Made by a program: the position numbers and the translations under genes | From: Siphonodentalium dalli | Lineage: Eukaryota; Mollusca; Scaphopoda; Gadilida; Siphonodentaliidae | Direction: 5' to 3' | DNA length: 64,000 nt | NCBI GenBank assembly: GCA_032622095.1 | Contig: CP136061.1 | Coordinates: forward strand, 171,929,107-171,993,106 | In this document: positions 1-11,720 of the stretch, piece by piece | How the letters are laid out: every line of letters begins with the position of its first letter | Position numbering within the stretch: position 1 is the first letter of the stretch | Notes under the pieces: generated by a model | What the model was told of the DNA's origin: nothing | Databases searched by the model: none | Seen by the model: only the letters and a program-made list of their open reading frames with translations

Positions 1-110
1 TGAAATCGGTACTGATTGAGACGTTTTATGTTGGATTTTTGTTATACATGTACATAGATCTAGGGCCTAGATGATCGTGGATTTTCCATCGAAAAAAAAA
101 TCCAATAGTA
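1..110. mobile_element. Fragment of an ATCGGTACC-type repeat
   Basis: The first ~110 bases match 53473-53600 at low to moderate identity: both carry a motif close to ATCGGTACCGATTGAGACG followed by GTTTTA, then a stretch near an AAAATCC end. The copy at 53288 begins with a Harbinger-like terminus, so this is probably the interior of a related element entering from outside the window. The terminus itself is not visible here, so the class is inferred. Confidence 0.45.
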
Positions 111-307
111 GTTTATTTGCATTGTTTTAGGTATTAGGTATTATTAGACTAATTGGTAGTAACAATAATTATCCTCATCGGAAATACTTCTATTTCGTTT
201 CCGATTCCGCACTTTACATATGCACATAAATTGTATCATTTCACTCCACTTTCATCTCATCAAATTATACTTTAATCATCATTGATTGTCATATCATCTA
301 CCATTTT

Positions 308-905
308 AGCATAATTTATAAATCGGTATACTAATATAAGGAACTCAAGTTATGAAAGAATTGCCAAATGGCCGGACAAACATATCCCAAATACAAGCAC
401 AAAATACTGGGCATAGCCTATCTCGCCTGTTCCTATAAATAACATACTCAGCTACAACTCTGCACAGCGATAAAATCGTTCCGGGCGTCAAATTAATGGA
501 GTTTAAAACATTTTCAACATTAGCGACGCCATCCATGTTTTTGTATACTTATTCAATCGGTAATTGGAAAGACATCTGTTCTGAAACAAATAGTATGTCG
601 GAACACATGTACTTTTTTCAGAACACCGGTTCCCTTCTTACGATGTTAAGAAATAAAATGGGGGCGCCGAGTCACTCATCGCTATTAAATGGTGAAAAAT
701 GTTTTAAACTCCGTTAATTTAGCATCCGGAACGATTTATCGCTGCAGAGTTGTAGCTGATTATGTTATTTATAGGAAACAGACGACATATGCCCGGTATT
801 TTGTGTTTTGTGCTTGTATGTGGGACTATCGGATATGTTTGTCCGGCTATTAGGTAATTCTTTCATAACTTGAGTTCCTTATATTAGAATACCGATTTTA
901 TAAAT
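308..905. mobile_element. M1: inverted-repeat (foldback) MITE, full copy
   Basis: Two ~200-bp arms, about 312-505 and 706-900, are imperfect reverse complements. The left arm starts near TAAATCGGTATACTAATATA and the right arm ends with its mirror. A ~200-bp spacer lies between them. No credible ORF: the short ORFs are shadows of the arms. A second copy sits at 46912-47200 and resumes at 50538, which supports a dispersed element. No clear TSD, so the superfamily is not assigned. Confidence 0.65.
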
Positions 906-2454
906 TCGATTGAAACCTTATTTTTGGGACTTTATGTCCAGTAACTGTGTTTATTCAGACTAAAAAGTGAGTGATTTGGCTTCACGCCCATTGGCTTAAA
1001 CCACAGCTGTCAATCAAACTAAAAATGGGCGTGCATTTGTCGCCAAGATGTAAACACGATTTGCACAACACGAATTACCACGTTCGATCTGGGCTCGATT
1101 ATCACAATGCATGCGTGACAATTACCTAACACTTAATTAATTAATATAAATACCTCATTACCGGAGTAATGTATTCGAACTGCAAATTTGGCATAACAGT
1201 ATACTTTCTAATAGTTCATTGAGGGTATATAGGGTGTACTGTAGATGTAGAATATCAATGCTATATTGATCAGTCGAACTTCGAAGGATTTGATATATAT
1301 ACGCGGTACTGGCTAAACTTATACATTAATACATAGTCATAAATCAATAAATAAACGAAAAATATTTTTTTGCTTATAGAGATATTACCAAGACGCTGCT
1401 ATTATTGGCGACGTTTTTGAGCAACGTTCTGATTGGTAAATTTGGTACCGATTTTACCAATCGACGCGTTCAACAAAAACATTTTCAACATTAGCGACGC
1501 CATCCATGTTTTTGTATACTTATTCAATCGGTAATTGGAAAGACATCTGTTCTGAAACAAATAGTATGTCGGAACACATGTACTTTTTTCAGAACACCGG
1601 TTCCCTTCTTACGATGTTAAGAAATAAAATGGGGCGCCGAGTCACTCATCGCTATTAAATGGTGAAAAATGTTTTAAACTCCGTTAATTTAGCATCCGGA
1701 ACGATTTATCGCTGCAGAGTTGTAGCTGATTATGTTATTTATAGGAAACAGACGACATATGCCCGGTATTTTGTGTTTTGTGCTTGTATGTGGGACTATC
1801 GGATATGTTTGTCCGGCTATTAGGTAATTCTTTCATAACTTGAGTTCCTTATATTAGAATACCGATTTTATAAATTCGATTGAAACCTTATTTTTGGGAC
1901 TTTATGTCCAGTAACTGTGTTTATTCAGACTAAAAAGTGAGTGATTTGGCTTCACGCCCATTGGCTTAAACCACAGCTGTCAATCAAACTAAAAATGGGC
2001 GTGCATTTGTCGCCAAGATGTAAACACGATTTGCACAACACGAATTACCACGTTCGATCTGGGCTCGATTATCACAATGCATGCGTGACAATTACCTAAC
2101 ACTTAATTAATTAATTAATATAAATACCTCATTACCGGAGTAATGTATTCGAACTGCAAATTTGGCATAACAGTATACTTTCTAATAGTTCATTGAGGGT
2201 ATATAGGGTGTACTGTAGATGTAGAATATCAATGCTATATTGATCAGTCGAACTTCGAAGGATTTGATATATATACGCGGTACTGGCTAAACTTATACAT
2301 TAATACATAGTCATAAATCAATAAATAAACGAAAAATATTTTTTTGCTTATAGAGATATTACCAAGACGCTGCTATTATTGGCGACGTTTTTGAGCAACG
2401 TTCTGATTGGTAAATTTGGTACCGATTTTACCAATCGACGCGTTCAACAAAAAC
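505..2454. repeat. 0.97-kb direct tandem duplication (two units)
   Basis: Unit 1 is about 505-1475 and unit 2 about 1476-2450. They are nearly identical; the visible differences are one G in a G-run near 660 and an extra TTAA in a TTAAT repeat near 2110, giving an offset of 971-974 bp. The unit takes the spacer and right arm of M1 plus ~570 bp of flank, so the M1 left arm exists only once. The near identity points to a recent event, or possibly an assembly artefact. Confidence 0.85.
905..1475. other. Non-coding flank of M1
   Basis: AT-rich sequence repeated in the second tandem unit (about 1878-2450). It ends with motifs close to GGTACCGATTTTACCAATCG, related to the ATCGGTACC-type repeat. 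No exon, RNA gene or supported ORF is seen. Confidence 0.5.
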
Positions 2455-2553
2455 GTCGTTATTACATTGTAATCGGTATTGTATCGGTAGAAAGTACATT
2501 GACAGTGCGTTGTGAATCGGAAAAATCGGTGTTTTTGCCCATTTTACCCTTTA

Positions 2554-5514
2554 GGGGTCATCTCAAAACTACTATCGGGATGTCAGCCTATTTCCCGATA
2601 GATCCCGATAGCAGATATATACAGTTATCGGGAAATTATCGGGAAATGACGCAACGTTTTTCGGGAAATTATCGGAATATTTACATAGTCTATCGGGATT
2701 CTATCGGAGTTTACTTTCATTTCGGAGTATCTTATTCCGAAAACAACGCATGTTGTTTGGAAAGTTTCTGTATTGGGATTACTCCGGACTTTTATCGGGA
2801 TTTTATAGGCCTATCTTTATTATTGATTTAATATTTTCCTAATATGAGAAATTGTTAGTATAAAGTTTTACAGTATCAGGGGACATGTGTAGTAGAACTA
2901 TTATACGATATACTGTGGTGATCAGTGGGTGCTATATACAATATCGGTATTTTATTCAGACATATTGTCCCATCGGGAAATCTTCAAAATCAATTCGCGG
3001 GGATACATACCCAAATCGCATACCCAAATATATCTTCAAAGCTTGTGTTTGTAATATGTTTAAATACCTCCAACTTTTAAATATGGAGGAAATAAAGATA
3101 TAAATATATTATGGCAAATGTAAAAGATTTGTATTTATTCGCGAATCACCGACGACACAATTAATGCATGCACAATCGAGTGCAGTCTTAACATGAGATG
3201 TCGTAGGCCTTATATTCTATTTTTAGCCTGATTCCAGGAATTGGGGTCATCAATATTTACGTTTCTGGGAACAACACATGTGGCATTGCAGAGTATGTCT
3301 TGAAGACAAATCATGGGACAACTCCAGCTTAAAAAATATCGGGCCTGTCAGTAGGCCTACGTATATTCCGAATATCCTTAGCCTAGGCGAAATTTATTGC
3401 AATGTACGACAGCATTTGATGTGCTATTTTATAACGCAATTGTATTTTTGTTTACCAGCACAGTCATGCATGGATCGCAAACAACAAAACTCGCCAGTAG
3501 ACAGCAGTAAAAAATATAATTCCACAGTGGGTTAAACTTTAAGCATGAAATTTTGCTGTTGTGTCTACATTCTGCATGTTCCTTGCAGTTTCGGGGTGGG
3601 GGGGGGGGTGGTAGATTGATCATGCATGCCATGAATATCTACTCGGTTCTCTACCCTTTAGTCAAGAATATAGAGATTCGTAACATGACATATGGGGGGG
3701 GGGGGGGGGGGGGGGGGGTGTCCTGCTGTACATGTAAAGTTTTAGCATTAACAATTTAGCAGTACCGGTAATATTCCATAGTTTTTTCATGAATCGTAAT
3801 ATGGTAAATAAAGAGCGTCTATACAGACCTGTGAAAAAATTAATGGAAAATTCGATGCAAATCTGCAGTGCAAAAGTTATAAATACGCGAAGCAATCATA
3901 ATTAACATTTAACTGGCAATTAAATGTGTGCATGGGCTGCTTTTCATACTCTACATTAATTTCGTTTCTGTAATTACTACTAATTATAAATAGGCTGCAT
4001 TGATTATTTCGATAAGTTGAACATAGCCTAATTGTGTTGACAGTGTCGAATTTCACGATTGCTTCATCACGGTCAAGGTAACACGATGCGATTTATTTAT
4101 AGTACCTATATTTCGTCATCTTTTTGATATCTCAAATGCGCGTATTTTTATCGATATTAATAGCCAGTCCATTTTTAAAAAATGACTTGCCAATAAATTT
4201 TATGTCATATATGACAGGCATGATTGACGCATCAAAATGTGCAGGGATCTATCGATCATTTATAACTGGGTCAAGTACGAACATTAGGTGTATATGAGGT
4301 TCTCGGAGGGGTAAACATTTTTGTCAGCGCTGATTATTTTGTTCTTGTGTGATTACTAATGTTCACATTCACTGCGCATTATCACTTTAATAGTCTCCAG
4401 GAAATTCGCCAAATTGTGATGTGAAAAATTAAAGAATTGCGCAAAAACTTGTGTTATGTTTTATTTGTGTCCGTATAGGCGGCGAGGCGAACACGTGCAA
4501 ACTAGACGCGCCATTTTCAAAAATAATGATTTAGCGCATTTCGTTATCTGCATTTTAAGAATTACCTTGTCAATTTTACACTGAGTATGATTGATAAAAA
4601 AAATACGCGGGAGAAATTATATTTATTGGCCATAGTTTTGAGAACAAATTTATTCTTGAATGATGAATCGAAATCCTGGCAGCGTGAATTGTTTACTTAA
4701 TACTAGACACTGATGGCGCCAAAAAATAAGCGCAAATCAGGTGGGGAAAATCAGCCGAACAATATAGTTCTCAAACATTGTTTGAAGAAAGATACCTGCG
4801 ATTGAAAATCAACTAATCGAAGCCAATGTGTAGTAATTATCGTAATCTTATGGCATATATTTCACGTGTTTGGTAATTTATTCGATTTTTATCAAATATA
4901 TATCTGAATATTTTATCACGTTCACTTTGGAACAGTCTATTGCTAGTGTTGAAGGGATAATACCCTTATGAAACCATTTCTTTTTATGTTTCCTTCAGAG
5001 CACTTCTAGGAGATATGTGCTGTATGAATAATATGCAAAAATAATTCAATTGACAATTTAATAACTTGGAATAAAAACTTGAAACGTGTAGAGTTTTAAT
5101 TCTTTTAAACAAGCTTCCACCCCAATAAAAATGTACTTACGAAGGAAGCTGTGGACGAATCCAATAGTAATGACAACACATTGAAGTTGAACCGGAAACC
5201 GAAACAAATATATAAACAAAACAACATGCTCGATTCATCTATCATCAAAACAGACATAATTGTTCTTGAAATAAATGGGTAAATTATCGGAAAGTTGTCG
5301 GCAATACGCTACGGGCATTACTTTCGGAAAGTTATCAGGAAATTTTCGGGAAATCAGCATGTTATTGGAAAATTTAGATGCAGTATCAGAATATTTTCTG
5401 GAAATGGCGACCTCTCTATCGGGATCTATCGGGAAATTTAGAAGATAGTTTTGAGTTATCGGGATCCTATCGGGATATTTATCGGGATCCCGATAGCAGT
5501 TTTGAGATGAACCC
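2554..5514. mobile_element. Harbinger-like non-autonomous TIR element (TATCGGGA subtype)
   Basis: The left end reads GGGGTCATCTCAAAACT and the right end is its near-perfect mirror (GGGTTCATCTCAAAACT in reverse complement). The flanks are TTA (2551-2553) and TTA (5515-5517). A 3-bp TTA duplication with G-rich termini is typical of PIF/Harbinger elements. Both subterminal regions are dense in TATCGGGA and its complement, often as the palindrome ATCGGGATCCCGAT. The ~2.96-kb body has no transposase-like ORF, so it would depend on an autonomous relative. Confidence 0.75.
3694..3718. repeat. 25-bp poly(G) tract
   Basis: An uninterrupted run of 25 G inside the Harbinger-like element, with a second impure G-run at about 3595-3611. 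Such tracts are slippage-prone and can form quadruplexes. The glycine- or proline-rich ORFs across them are artefacts. Confidence 0.9.
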
Positions 5515-5566
5515 TTACATATGTTCACCGGAAGTGTATTAAATCTGTATAATTATTTTACTTCAG

Positions 5567-5665
5567 GACCTCCTGAAAATGCAATGTGGGCTCTTGGTGA
5601 TAAAATTGCATCCTCTATAGTGGCACAGAGCCTAGGAGTACCAACAATGGCATGGAACGGATCAG
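5567..5665 (+). CDS. ACACA: Acetyl-CoA carboxylase exon (biotin carboxylase domain, N-terminal part)
   Basis: A 99-nt exon preceded by a T-rich tract and CAG acceptor (5564-5566) and followed by a CAG|GTTAGT donor at 5666. It encodes [16 protein letters not shown] followed by [16 protein letters not shown], the well-conserved ACC segment linking the first biotin carboxylase subdomain to the ATP-grasp domain. ACC makes malonyl-CoA from acetyl-CoA for fatty acid synthesis. The exon starts two bases into a glycine codon and ends one base into the next codon, matching the phase of the exon at 44876. Some positions (MAWN) are unusual for animal ACCs, so a divergent paralogue is possible. The upstream exon is not in the window. 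Confidence 0.88.
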
Positions 5666-5825
5666 GTTAGTTTTGATACTTAGCAGTACCAACAATGGCA
5701 TGGAAAGGATCAGGTTAGTTTGCATACTTAGCATGCCAACAATGGCATGCAACAGAGGAGGTGAGCTTCACATACTTAGCAGTACCAACAATGGCATGTA
5801 ACAGAGGAGGTGAGGTTCACATACT
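5637..5825 (+). repeat. 48-bp tandem repeat copying the exon 3' end and splice donor
   Basis: Four units begin at about 5637, 5685, 5733 and 5781. Unit 1 is the last 29 nt of the ACC exon plus its donor and 19 nt of intron; units 2-4 are increasingly diverged copies sharing CCAACAATGGCATG. Each unit has a donor-like site: CAG|GTTAGT at 5666 and 5714, GAG|GTGAGC at 5761 and GAG|GTGAGG at 5810. Reading through the first donor meets TAG at 5668-5670, so the downstream donors would give truncated products. Confidence 0.9.
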
Positions 5826-5868
5826 AAAGGGTTTTGTCAAATATATATCTTAATTTCGGCTGAAGATT

Positions 5869-6116
5869 ATGGAGAATTTACCTCTCCACTGTTTATTCCT
5901 CTCTCACAAGGTGGTGACTAAATATCATGTCCCACTCACCTTGTGTGTTAACTGCCCACACCTCTGCGGTCGACCGCTTCTGTCTGCGCTTCGTAGCACG
6001 TCTTGCTCTAGCTAAGTCTAATCATCAAGTCATCCAGTCGATCAATTTGGGGTCAGACCCACGTGACCCAATGGGGTTCATTCTGTCTACATCAGGGGAA
6101 TTCCGTAATTATACCA
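5869..6116 (-). repeat. Gypsy 3' LTR
   Basis: About 248 bp, matching 36078-36322 over its whole length with a fixed 30209-bp offset, apart from a few differences near its 5' end (right end on +). Read on the minus strand the LTR begins near TGGTATAATTACGG and ends near TTCTCCAT. The TSD AGATT lies at 5864-5868. The high identity of the two LTRs implies a rather recent insertion, despite the later insertions within the element. Confidence 0.9.
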
Positions 6117-7103
6117 CATTCCCCCCCATTTTCGAAACGTGCTTCACCCTTAAAAGCTATGGTTACTTCAATTTTGTTAAAGGGTTATACCCTTATATCA
6201 TGGGTTATAATCTTTTATCATCATAATACTACTTAATGTCCCTCCCCATATTGCGTTCTTTTAATAATAATACTACCAATACTGAAAAGTCCACCCCCCC
6301 ACTTATTGTTATCCATACTTCCCGTAATGTCCACCCCCTGAGCTTCGGGCTGACATCAGCCCTGGAATGTGTCATATCAAAAAATATATAGAAACATTAT
6401 AAACTTAACAAGGGGTGGGAAAAACTTCACCTAGTCCCCTTAATACCCAACAATATATACATTTAGGGAGGGGCGATATCCAACCTGCAGTGTGCATTAT
6501 TCCCCCAAACTATATTATACACTAGCGGGTATCAATACCCTTCAAAATATGGGGAAAAACCCCAAACAACAATCGCACACTGACCTGGCTACTTGCCAAT
6601 CTGGACATCGAAACCCCCCCCCCCCCTGAGGTCGATATTCCTATTTTCTTGTTATACCCCCTACTGACTAGTCCGGCGCCCGGCTGTGGTCATGAAATAC
6701 CAGGCATCCTTGATAACCCTGTGTCAATAATAAATCAGTACCTTCTTTAATGATGCAGCCCAGATCAACCCTATATTCCGAAAAAAATTCAATCAATGAA
6801 TATGTATATACATATAGGTGGTCAGTAGGGTACAGGGATTTTTGTGAAGGGACCGGAGAAAGAGATTGTTATGAGTTAAAGGGTAATACCCTGTAGGACG
6901 AGCCACCCATTATACAACGGGTATATGACTCATAGAATGACACATAGTGTCGATCAGTGGAATCCTTAACAATTACGAGAAATGCCACGCCAAAAAATAC
7001 CATTTGCCAATTTTCCAATATAAAAATTAAAGTTATGACTTTACCCAAAAATTTCCAAATAATACATTTAAACTGGGCTAAAAGTGTGACGTTCCCCCAA
7101 AAG
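6117..7103 (-). other. Gypsy 3' non-coding region with polypurine tract
   Basis: Directly inside the 3' LTR, the minus strand reads AAAATGGGGGGGAATG (6117-6132), a good polypurine tract for plus-strand priming. The rest up to the third ORF has no convincing coding frame. It includes a C-run at about 6607-6620 and several stretches rich in CCCC. Confidence 0.65.
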
Positions 7104-8737
7104 TTAAGTAATCCACCGCATCAGAATTGATAACAATTTCCACCCTTCTCTCCCTTTGCGCAACCTACTGACCAACTTGAGGGGTGCCTCAAAAATGGAA
7201 AAGTTTTTCCATATTGAGGTTAACCCCTCGGATAACCTCCACCGGGACTTCCCCGACCCACTCACAAGGTTGACCAAATCACCAAGGACGAAACCAACGT
7301 CAGAATCGGCCGGGAACTCCGGCTCGTCCCCGGACAGCAAAAGCCGATCGAGGTACCCCCAGAATACAGGGCGATATCGTGAAGTATGAATTCGGGAAAT
7401 CCTGAAGCCATCGCTCCACCATATCGCCATCACCTACAAAACCCACTCAAAATGATGGGCTCGCAGGTGATGGCCGAATCACCGAGGGACACGACGAGGG
7501 GTTTGCTGCTTGTGCGGGCCTAGGATGCCATCTGACCCAGGATAATATCCTGAGCCCAATGGTGATCCCAAGATAGGCGTCGATCGCCAATTCCCGCTGC
7601 CCTCCAGATGGTCCCGAGTCCCTGGGCCTCGACTTGGGGATTGCTCCCCCAGTCGATACCCTAGGCCCCGGCACCACCTCAGAGGACTCCCCCATGTCCC
7701 CCTTGCCATGCACAACTACGGGCTTAGCAGGGGGTCCGCTGTGTCGGGGCTTGGGAGTTTGCACCCCCTGACTCGCGACACCGCGGGGAGACGGCAGAGC
7801 TGGGGCGGGCTTCCTGACCTGTGGGGCTTGGGGCGTTGCCGCCCGCGGGGCCACACCGGCTAAGCAACCGGACCGCCACAAGCACTCTCCAATGAAAAAG
7901 GAGAGTGATGTTCACTGGGTGGGCCAGCACCCTCCCGAACTCATCGAAGCTGGTGGCCTTCGCGGGGCTCCGAAGGCCTTCTCCAGCTCCCCAACTCGCT
8001 GCGAGACAGGGAACGGGAAGGGGATCTCCCGGGCGACTAACCCCGCCAACGCCACCAACGTTACCCTTAAGGGGCGTACGTAGGCCATGAGAGCCGTTCG
8101 CATTTGCTGAGGCGTTGCTGAGCTATGCCTAGCGGACGGCTCCCATAACGCCGACGGGAGGCGACACTCCACGTGATGCTGGAACTGGCGGGTGACCTCG
8201 CCACACACGTTACAGCGCGAACTGTCGTGCTGGCTGCCCACTCGCCGCCCAGCGCCCCGAGACAAGTGCCGGCCTCCCGACAGCCCCACACTCCTACTTC
8301 TACCCTCCCCCTTTGTGTAGGGTCGACCCCTCTCCCGGGGACCCAAACTCGCCCTATCCCTCTGCTGACCCCCCTTTTTGGGGCCCGGGGATGTAGATTC
8401 CCACCGTACTCGCCTGGGCTGGGCGGCCACCTCGGTGTAAGTGCGAGGTCCCTGCCCGAGCTCTCCTTGCCCAGTCGGCCCCAGAGGCCGGCTGGGAGAG
8501 GACCGCCCGCACAAGGATGACCTCCCAGTCCCAGACGGAGCAGGTATAGATTGAACGGTGTAGCCCCTCCCGTGAGGGGCCACACGTCCGCCTTGCCCTA
8601 TTTCGGTCACCCGAGCCATATCTGACTCGGGTGACCCCTGGCCTTATGTCCCCCACCCCCCTTGTGAGAGATCTGGGCGGCCTCTCTTCCGAGGGATCTG
8701 CCCCAGGGGCCCCATTATTTTCGGCGGAGTCTGACAT
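7104..8737 (-). pseudogene. GC-rich third ORF of the Gypsy element (downstream of integrase), frameshifted
   Basis: Downstream of integrase, where some Gypsy elements carry an extra ORF, is a ~1.6-kb block far richer in G+C than the rest of the window. Minus-strand frames overlap with shifts: 8737-8354 (acidic start MSDSAENNGAPGADPSEE), 8619-7912 (Arg/Gly/Pro-rich), 7930-7447 and 7433-7104. The 8619 frame has one possible zinc-binding cluster, CNVCGEVTRQFQHHVEC. No signal peptide or membrane segment typical of an envelope protein is seen. I do not recognise the family. Composition and position suggest either an accessory nucleic-acid-binding protein or captured host sequence. Confidence 0.5.
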
Positions 8738-8926
8738 AATTGTCTAGTCAGTCATTCACTACAACAAAACAAACAAAACTAATTAGTCATGGGATGAGCG
8801 ATTTCACAATAGGGGCATGAATATTTATCTAGCTTTCCAACTGCCCCTGCGGTGAGATTTACACAACCCCCATGAAACCAATTCAAGCAGTGTGTACATT
8901 GAACCATAAACCCTATTTCGGGTCCC

Positions 8927-9178
8927 CTACAGATACAGAATCTTGCTGTGTCCGGTGCCCCTTGTTTCTACCAAAGACTTATGTCGTTCTATCCATGCAG
9001 GCAACACCCAGTCTTTACAGATTTTTAAATTATCATGATGCACCGTTACAGATTTACGGGGAAGTTGAACCCGAAATAAAAAGGTACTCAGAACTTGTGT
9101 TATAATCCCTGGCCCTTTCCATACGGGAGCTAATTTTTTAGTTGGAACCCAAATCCAGCATATATATAACATCACCAA
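8927..9178 (-). pseudogene. Gypsy integrase C-terminal domain fragment
   Basis: The 83-residue frame contains KKLAPVWKGPGIITQ followed by a segment ending VTVHHDNLKICKDW. This is the GPY/F-type module at the end of chromovirus and other Gypsy integrases, thought to help target binding or multimerisation. It is separated from the catalytic core by about 140 bp with stops, so the frame is broken. It lies in the expected order between the core and the third ORF. Confidence 0.75.
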
Positions 9179-9317
9179 CTTGAAATTTTCAGGTTTTTGC
9201 TGCCAGATCGTATCTTTGTTTACAATATTTCTGCTTTTGTTTTAACTTATCTTGGGCCCAATCATGTATTTCCCGCATATCATTTTCAAGTTGATTTACA
9301 TATTGAATTGTTGTATA

Positions 9318-10452
9318 TCATGGTTGTTTAGGGACTGGCCCAAATACGAGATCCACGGGTTGGCACACTTCCCTCCCCAACATCATTTGATTTGGGGTAA
9401 AACCCGTTTTTCTGTTAACTGAAGACTCTATTTCCAACAGGCACCCCAGTCTAGAGAACACCTGGTTTATTAAGGCCGTTGCGGTAACGTCTGCTGTTTG
9501 TGAGGGGACGGGTAAACACTCCACCCATTTAGTAAAATGATCTGTGACCATTAAAATATATTCGTTATCCCTCGGTGTATGGGGTAAAGGTCCCAAATAA
9601 TCTATATGTATTCTTTCCATCGGGAACCAAGAATAATATGGAAGCAGTGGATGTTTACTTTTTCTGCTGGGCTTCTTCTGTTTGTTACATTCCGGGCATG
9701 CCGCAATGAAAGTTTCAATATGTGACGATAAATTTGGCCAATAAAATCTTGATTTATTTTTTCCCGGATTCGATTCATGCCCTGATGTCCCGCTGAGGGC
9801 AAATCATGGCATATAGCTATAATATCAGCCCTCATAGAGTATGGTATAACTAAGACCTTATCTTTGTCATTCTTTTTGATTTTGCACGATAAATCATTTT
9901 CCAGTTGGTACCTTTTCCGGTTAGCCCAATAATTCTTGGCCTCTACACTCCCCATTTTGATCTCGGACTCAGGTGGGTCGATTTTGTCACCCAACCATTT
10001 TCTAAGGGTAAGATTTGAATCAACCCTCTGGGCTTCCAGGATATCTTTTCGGGATTTTTCCCCAAACATAAAATGGTCATCTGCATTCCCCGACCCCACA
10101 TCTGGCATATTATCATTCTTAGTCTGACCCATCTGTAGGATCCCCAAAAGTTCGGAGAATAACGCTTGAATGTCCCCCACAATGGCCCCGTGGCTCTATA
10201 TTTTTGCCACCTGTTTATTGGTCCTATGGGGTAATGGAACAATATCGTCCACTTCTTGAAAGAATTCACCCCAATTGTTTTGTATCCTTTGACAGTATTT
10301 ACACCCCATGCACGGCAACTGCGATAAGGGGATTCCAATTCTATACTTCCCACACTCATCCCATCTGGGAGTCTACTGAGGGCATCCGCATTTACATGTT
10401 TTGCTCCCGCCCTATGCTGAATGGTGAAATCGTATTGGCTTAATTCTTCCAA
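9318..10452 (-). pseudogene. Gypsy RNase H tail and integrase (zinc-binding and core), broken
   Basis: The 10452 frame opens with the RNase H end (HVNADALSRLPDG). The 10180-9602 frame carries the H2C2 zinc-binding domain (histidines in CHDLPSAGHQG; the paired cysteines fall in a shifted frame near 9690). The 9620-9318 frame carries the integrase core start, IHIDYLGPLP with the first catalytic Asp, then DHFTKW. It jumps from FSRLGC straight to SSVNRKTGFTPNQM, so the part with the second Asp and the Glu of the DDE triad is missing. Frameshifts plus this deletion make it inactive. Confidence 0.85.
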
Positions 10453-11175
10453 CCAGCGGGCTATTTGCCCTTCGGGCTTCTTAAAATTCAGACTCCATCA
10501 CAAACTATTATGATCCGACCGAATGATAAAAGGTCGTCCCAGAAGCCAATATCTGAATTGCCGGGTAAACCTGACTACCGCCAAAAGTTCAATTCGGGTC
10601 GCGCAATATCTACTTTGTTCGGGCGAAAGCCCATAACTCCCATATGCTATTACCCTTTCGACCCCATTCTGTATCTGAAGGAGCTCCCCTGCTATTCCCT
10701 TTGTACTCCCATCGCAATCCAATATAAATGGGTCAGTTTCATTTGCAAACGTGAGCTTGAGCAGCGGCGGCGAACCCAACACGGTTTTGAGGGTTTCAAT
10801 TTCGGTCCAATTACATGTAAATGGTTTCTTGCCCGTCAATTTATACAGCGGGGCCGCAATCACCGCAAAATCTTTGATAAACATTCGATGGTAGTTAGCC
10901 CATCCCAAAAATCGTTCCACACCTTTGTTATTCTGGGGTATTGGCCAATTTTTAATGGCATCGTTGCGGCATCCCACTCCACGTCCCACAATAAACCATG
11001 CAAAACTAGGTTCATAACGCACATGTAAGTGGCCGCTGCCGATTTTAGACCAAAACCCATTCGAATCATCTCATATTCGCCGTATTTTGTTAATAAACCC
11101 GTTTTCTTACGATCTTCTTCGGCTATATATACCTGGAAATACGCCTGGTTAGCATCTAGCCGGGACCATATTTTA
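10453..11175 (-). pseudogene. Gypsy reverse transcriptase (C-terminal part) and RNase H, broken
   Basis: Frames 11069-10860 and 11022-10498 carry the middle and end of RT and the RNase H domain. Visible are SRLDANQAYFQV (first catalytic Asp, in a third frame at about 11150), FGLKSAAATY (motif B), then a jump to the connection region (FLGWANYHRMFIKDFA). The YxDD catalytic motif that should lie between is absent, so an internal deletion has removed it. RNase H residues are visible: ILDCDGS, RIELLAV and RSDHNSL. It is a dead copy. Confidence 0.88.
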
Positions 11176-11716
11176 TGTTTACTTATTGTTTGAAAACATT
11201 CTTCCGCAAGGGGTAAGGGGGAAACTATCCCCTACAGTTACTGAATTTAAACCCGTAAAGTCTAAAGCCCACTGCACTGAACCACATCGTTTTCGCAATA
11301 ACACCGGCGCGCTTGTCCATTCGGAATCACTGGGGCGTCTTATTCCCACTTTTAACATTCCCGTTAGAAGTTTTTCTTCTTCTTCTGCAAAACATGCGGG
11401 GACTCGGCGCATTCTATTTTTAACAGGACGGGCATCACCCGTGGGAATATGATGTTTCAGTGCGGTAAAATTCTCCAAATCATTTTCGTCTTTCGCAAAT
11501 GCCAATTGGTACTGAATTAATAATTTTTTCAATTGGACAGCTTGTTCGGGAGACAACAATTCCCGGGAACGATAAAAAAGATCCACTAAATACTCAGGGA
11601 GTTCCTCTCCCTTACATAAATAGGAGGTTACATCTGGTTCTTCTATATCTAATTTTCTGATGTCAACCACTTCTGAATCACCATTCGTTATTGCGGTCCC
11701 CACCATTCGACCAGCT
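11176..11716 (-). pseudogene. Gypsy reverse transcriptase N-terminal part
   Basis: The frame 11706-11179 includes the protease-RT linker and the start of the RT palm: a HHIPTGDARPVKNRMRRVP-type stretch, then PVLLRKRCGSVQWALDFTGLN and the first strand to FPLTP, where the frame shifts. The order and spacing are standard for Gypsy pol. The 5' end of this part meets the TTAA target of the piggyBac-like insertion at 11717-11720; the reading frame resumes on the other side at 13884. Confidence 0.88.
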
Positions 11717-11720
11717 TTAA

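Noticed and set aside
2554-5514. Possible Harbinger transposase inside the element
   Set aside because: All ORFs are short and without DDE or Myb-like motifs; some run across the poly(G) tracts.
5667-5830. Extra ACC coding sequence in the 48-bp repeats
   Set aside because: The frame meets TAG immediately after the first donor; the copies diverge without keeping the frame.
8173-8520. Plus-strand proline-rich ORFs over the Gypsy third ORF
   Set aside because: They are antisense shadows in GC-rich DNA; the sense strand follows the Gypsy gene order.
10465-11028. 187-codon plus-strand ORF
   Set aside because: Antisense to the RT/RNase H region, whose minus-strand motifs are clear.
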